Origin: Myroides odoratus DSM 2801
GTDB taxonomy: Bacteria; Bacteroidota; Bacteroidia; Flavobacteriales; Flavobacteriaceae
Direction: 5' to 3'
Length of the DNA: 64,000 nt
Assembly: GCF_000243275.1 (NCBI RefSeq)
Contig: NZ_CM001437.1
Coordinates: 2,423,712-2,487,711, forward strand
Translations under genes and position numbers: made by a program
In this document: positions 61,482 to 64,000 of the stretch, in pieces
Layout of the letters: each line of letters opens with the position of its first letter
Numbering within the stretch: the stretch's first letter is position 1
Notes under the pieces: model-generated
What the model saw: the letters and a program-made list of their open reading frames with translations, nothing else
Told to the model about the DNA's origin: nothing
The model's database searches: none

Positions 61482-62064
61482 GAGTTTGTTGCAAGATTAA
61501 ATGTAGCCCGAATCCAAAGCGTTAAAGACTATAAGGCAATGGTTAGATTGCTGGAAGACATAGCCCAATTTTTTGCATAAAAAAGGCGACGAACTATATA
61601 AGGAGCTTAAAAAGCTCATTGACAAAGTGCTGGACTGGATAAAAAAGAACAGTAAGAGGGTTGAGAAAGCTAGTAATATAGCTGACGAAGCTACATTGTT
61701 GAAGTTTATGAGGCGAAATCACATTAAAGGTAATATAGACGTATCTTATGTGCTTCGGATATCCAATAATAAGAAAAATCTGGCTGAAAGTTTACTGTTG
61801 TCTTTAAAAGAGATAAAAGAAGGCAAAACGATTATACAGCTGGTACGTTATTTTAAGATAACCGACTCACCACTACTGGCATCATTGAGTAACTATCAAG
61901 CTCGTATTTGGTATAGTTGGAAAAAAATGCAGATAGAGGGGCAAATTAGAAATATCAGAAAATTAGAAGATAAAGCAAAAAAAGCATTTGTATTACGGAA
62001 TGAATATCGAACAGCCACACGGCAATATATGAAAGACCATAATTGGGCAGACTATTTAGAATAG
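61482..62064 (+). pseudogene. diverged linker copy 6 with a toxin tip, frameshifted at T6
   Basis: The oldest-looking linker reads EFVARLNVARIQSVKDYKAM...LEDIAQF; at the T6 run 61569-61574 the frame breaks, and with five T it continues LHKKGDELYKELKKLIDKVL. The tip (ASLSNYQARIWYSWKKMQIE ... LEDKAKKAFVLRNEYRTATRQYM) is helical and basic, ending ADYLE. The tip family is not recognised. Confidence 0.55.
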
Positions 62065-62076
62065 GTAGAGAAAAAT

Positions 62077-62214
62077 ATGACTTGGGAGGAAATCATAAAA
62101 AATACTCAAAATAAAAAATATATAAATTCTTTGGAAGGTGCATACGAAGAGGTTATTAGGACATCAACTAAAGGAAGAGAAACAGTTAACGATTTATTTA
62201 AAATTAATGATTAG
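62077..62214 (+). CDS. small immunity-type frame (45 aa)
   Basis: ATG 62077 opens a 45-residue frame (MTWEEIIKNTQNKKYINSLE) ending at TAG 62212-62214, overlapping the next gene by 8 bases. It may be the immunity gene of the preceding tip or the truncated start of one. Confidence 0.35.
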   Translation: MTWEEIIKNTQNKKYINSLEGAYEEVIRTSTKGRETVNDLFKIND

Positions 62215-62869
62215 AATAATGTTAAGAGAACTAATAAATAAGGAGAACGAATTCCAGATAATTTTCACGGAAATTTCTGGAGGAGGATGGTTAAATGACT
62301 TAGTGGAGATAATCAAATTAAAATTGCAACCTTCCAAAATTGGAAAAAAAAATAAATCTGTTTCATGGGATGATATAGAAGCAGAAATACTAATATATAA
62401 AGATAACATTAATGCTAAATTTGAGATAGATGATATAGGAAATATTTCTTTAGTTCATAAAGAAACTTCAGAAGAAGTAAAACAAAAACTTCGTGATTGG
62501 GCAATGATAGTGGCTAAAGAAGTCGAAAAGCAAAGAGAAAAAGAAAAAAAACTAATAGAGGTTTCAAAGAAAGTGTTACAAGATTTTAATAGAGCTTTTT
62601 TTGATGATACTTTTAAGGTTTTTAACCCTAAGAAAATAAATGAATTAGAATATAATTTTGGATTTGATGTTTGGAAAGTGTTTGTTCATGTCCCAGATGA
62701 ACAATTTGGAGGACAAAGCCCTTTTTCAATTTGTTTTAGAGACGATACAATGGAGCCTTTTATGTTTCACGATGGAGGGGCAGAAGGACGAACACCAGAT
62801 TTAGAAATTCTCAAAAAGAGTGGAAAATATGTAATTGGGGAGGAGTGGAAAAGAGAGAAGGGCGAATAA
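62207..62869 (+). CDS. fused immunity protein with GGAEGR C-terminal domain (member 4)
   Basis: This 220-residue frame from ATG 62207 joins an N-terminal domain (FQIIFTEISGGGWLNDLVEI, then a charged helix REKEKKLIEV) to a full GGAEGR domain (DDTMEPFMFHDGGAEGR ... IGEEWKREK). Fusion of two immunity modules is a known feature of polyimmunity proteins. The upstream part of the open frame (62138-62206) is probably not coding. Confidence 0.5.
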   Translation: MIRIMLRELINKENEFQIIFTEISGGGWLNDLVEIIKLKLQPSKIGKKNKSVSWDDIEAEILIYKDNINAKFEIDDIGNISLVHKETSEEVKQKLRDWAMIVAKEVEKQREKEKKLIEVSKKVLQDFNRAFFDDTFKVFNPKKINELEYNFGFDVWKVFVHVPDEQFGGQSPFSICFRDDTMEPFMFHDGGAEGRTPDLEILKKSGKYVIGEEWKREKGE

Positions 62870-63006
62870 AAATCGAAACGTAGTGAAGATTTATCGAACG
62901 CAAAAACAAATATAAAATTGGTGAGATCAATGAAAAAAGGATAAAATTTCTAATTTTTTTGAAAGGTTTCTTTTTTGTTAGAATGCTCTTTAAATCCTCA
63001 TTTCAC

Positions 63007-63105
63007 CCCATGGAGGAAGGGTGGTATCCAGTGCTTCTCTTCTCTTTTTTTGATTAACAAGCGTTGATTGACAGATGCGATGCTTCCTTCGTCAGCATGA
63101 CATAT
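63007..63105. repeat. cassette-boundary repeat, copy E
   Basis: The right half AACAAGCGTTGATTG...GATGCGATGCTTCCTTCGTC is intact as in copy A; the left half is truncated. Confidence 0.7.
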
Positions 63106-63449
63106 ACCCCGAACAAAGCGTGAAGTTCTAGGGTTTATCGATTAAAGGCGATTATCAAAAAAGCTTCTAGCAAAAAAACAAAAAAGCAATCTAGCAGATA
63201 ATAGAAAACCAATTTACTTAATAGCAAAAAACATCTTTACAAAAGACAATTTACCCCCAACGTAAGTCAAATAAAGAGCGTCAAATGTTTGAAAAGGCTG
63301 TAAAAATAAAAGGTGTTTGAGCGTAGCGAGTTCTTTTATTTTCAGTCTTGAAAACTAATTTGACCTTTATTTGGATTAGTTGAAGGGTTTTTTGTTTCTT
63401 TTTTACCCTTTAAAAAAGAAAGGAGTGAGGTTTGTTCTTTGCTTTTTTG

Positions 63450-63630
63450 TAAAGTTGCAAGATTCGCTGTGATAGAAGGTTTATTCCTTTTTATAAGGAA
63501 TTACCAGTCTGATCGCGTTCACGAATAGTATGTCTCCCTGACGCAGGAAGGGTCGCATCTCGCGTTCACACAACTGTGCTTTGTGAGGTTCGTACTTTGT
63601 GAGATCTGCTCACCTCACCTCCTCATGTAC
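63450..63630. repeat. cassette-boundary repeat, copy F
   Basis: It holds CTCCCTGACGCAGGAAGGGT and the outer GTGCTTTGTGAGGTTCG arm of copies C/D. It ends at the boundary of the IS3 element. Confidence 0.7.
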
Positions 63631-63634
63631 GTCC

Positions 63635-64000
63635 CTGATATAGGTTGACCATAAAAAAGTCAATTTTCCTATGAAAGTCAACGTTCAAAGAATCCAAAAA
63701 AGTCGTGTTTATTCTGAAGAATTCAAACGCGAGATTGTTAGTTTATTTGAAAAAGGGACCTATAGTGTCCTCCAAATAAGTCGTTTGTATAAAATTCCTA
63801 ACTCCGCCATTTACCGATGGATCTATAAATTTTCTATCTTTAATGAACCAGGACAAAGAATTGTAGAGATGAAAGCAAGTAACACAAACAAAGTAAAGGA
63901 ACTAGAAGCTAAGGTTAAAGAACTAGAGCGTATGGTTGGTCAGAAACAAATTCAAGTAGATTTCTATTCTAAACTTATAGAAATTGCTAGTGAAGAGTTA
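63635..64000 (+). mobile_element. IS3-family insertion sequence (left end)
   Basis: The element begins near 63640 (TGATATAGGTTGACC) shortly before orfA and runs off the window. Its right end, orfB and target duplication are not visible. Confidence 0.6.
63671..64000 (+). CDS. IS3-family transposase OrfA (3' end outside window)
   Basis: From ATG 63671 the frame is open for 110 codons to the window edge. It encodes a helix-turn-helix (RVYSEEFKREIVSLFEKGT, ISRLYKIPNSAIYRWIYKF) followed by a leucine-zipper-like coiled coil (KVKELEAKVKELERMVGQK), the layout of IS3-family OrfA in Bacteroidetes. It stops at the window boundary, not at a stop codon. Confidence 0.85.
   Translation, partial: MKVNVQRIQKSRVYSEEFKREIVSLFEKGTYSVLQISRLYKIPNSAIYRWIYKFSIFNEPGQRIVEMKASNTNKVKELEAKVKELERMVGQKQIQVDFYSKLIEIASEEL

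Larger units (their letters stand above)
62870..63670. other. intergenic stretch with repeat copies E and F and a long inverted repeat
   Basis: It contains boundary-repeat copies E (63007-63105) and F (63450-63630), and an imperfect inverted repeat at about 63260-63385 (AAAATAAAAGG...GAGCGTAGCGAG...CTTTTATTTT inside outer arms GTCAAATAAAG and CTTTATTTGGA). No gene is visible. Confidence 0.55.

Overview
The window comes from a low-GC member of the Bacteroidetes, most likely Flavobacteriaceae and possibly Myroides-like. The genus is inferred, not shown. The evidence is the TAnnTTTG promoter boxes in front of many genes, a type IX secretion plug protein, a UbiA-type geranylgeranylglycerol-phosphate synthase next to a mevalonate kinase, DUF983, DUF4822 and DUF5522 proteins, and a Bacteroidetes-type IS3 transposase at the right edge.

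Bases 1-49,700 are mostly ordinary chromosome. In order they hold: isoprenoid and RNA-modification genes (mevalonate kinase, UbiA, RluB-like); YceI, pirin and a Crp/Fnr regulator; a Fic enzyme; aspartate aminotransferase divergent from rsmG; a UspA-BCCT transporter pair; P5C dehydrogenase; the HAD phosphatase - T9SS plug - apaG operon; a methyltransferase with map; gpmI; two L,D-transpeptidases; a TonB receptor; an AsmA-like/SDR/WG-repeat run; a Qnr-like pentapeptide protein; a YgiB/YgiC-like glutathionylspermidine synthase operon; AraC; tRNA-Trp; several small lipoproteins; tRNA-Met(CAU); and rbfA with a LolE-like permease. Three genes carry a frameshift at a run of five G/C bases where four would restore the frame. 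That points to homopolymer errors or contingency tracts.

From 43,260 the window becomes accessory. A tight operon encodes a Sel1-repeat protein, a divergent HSP90-family ATPase and two tandem paralogous helical-repeat proteins (43,260-49,694). It is followed directly by a polymorphic toxin region: an 830-residue toxin with a C-terminal WHH (HNH/Endo VII-type) nuclease motif, its SUKH immunity gene, and then about 9 kb of displaced toxin-tip/immunity cassettes (53,850-62,869). The cassettes share a ~55-codon pre-toxin linker (six copies, none with its own start) and include zincin-like HExxH toxin tips and four copies of one immunity family (motif GGAEGR). They also contain a 1.2-kb direct duplication and several remnants joined out of frame.

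A GC-richer, partly palindromic intergenic repeat occurs at least six times (about 49.8, 53.8, 54.6, 59.1, 63.0 and 63.5 kb). Its right end repeatedly abuts 3' fragments of genes that have lost their 5' parts. The layout looks like an archive of toxin tips that can be exchanged through homologous linkers. The HSP90/Sel1/helical-repeat operon is a candidate chaperone module for the large toxin proteins; that functional link is inference from position only. The window ends inside an IS3-family orfA.
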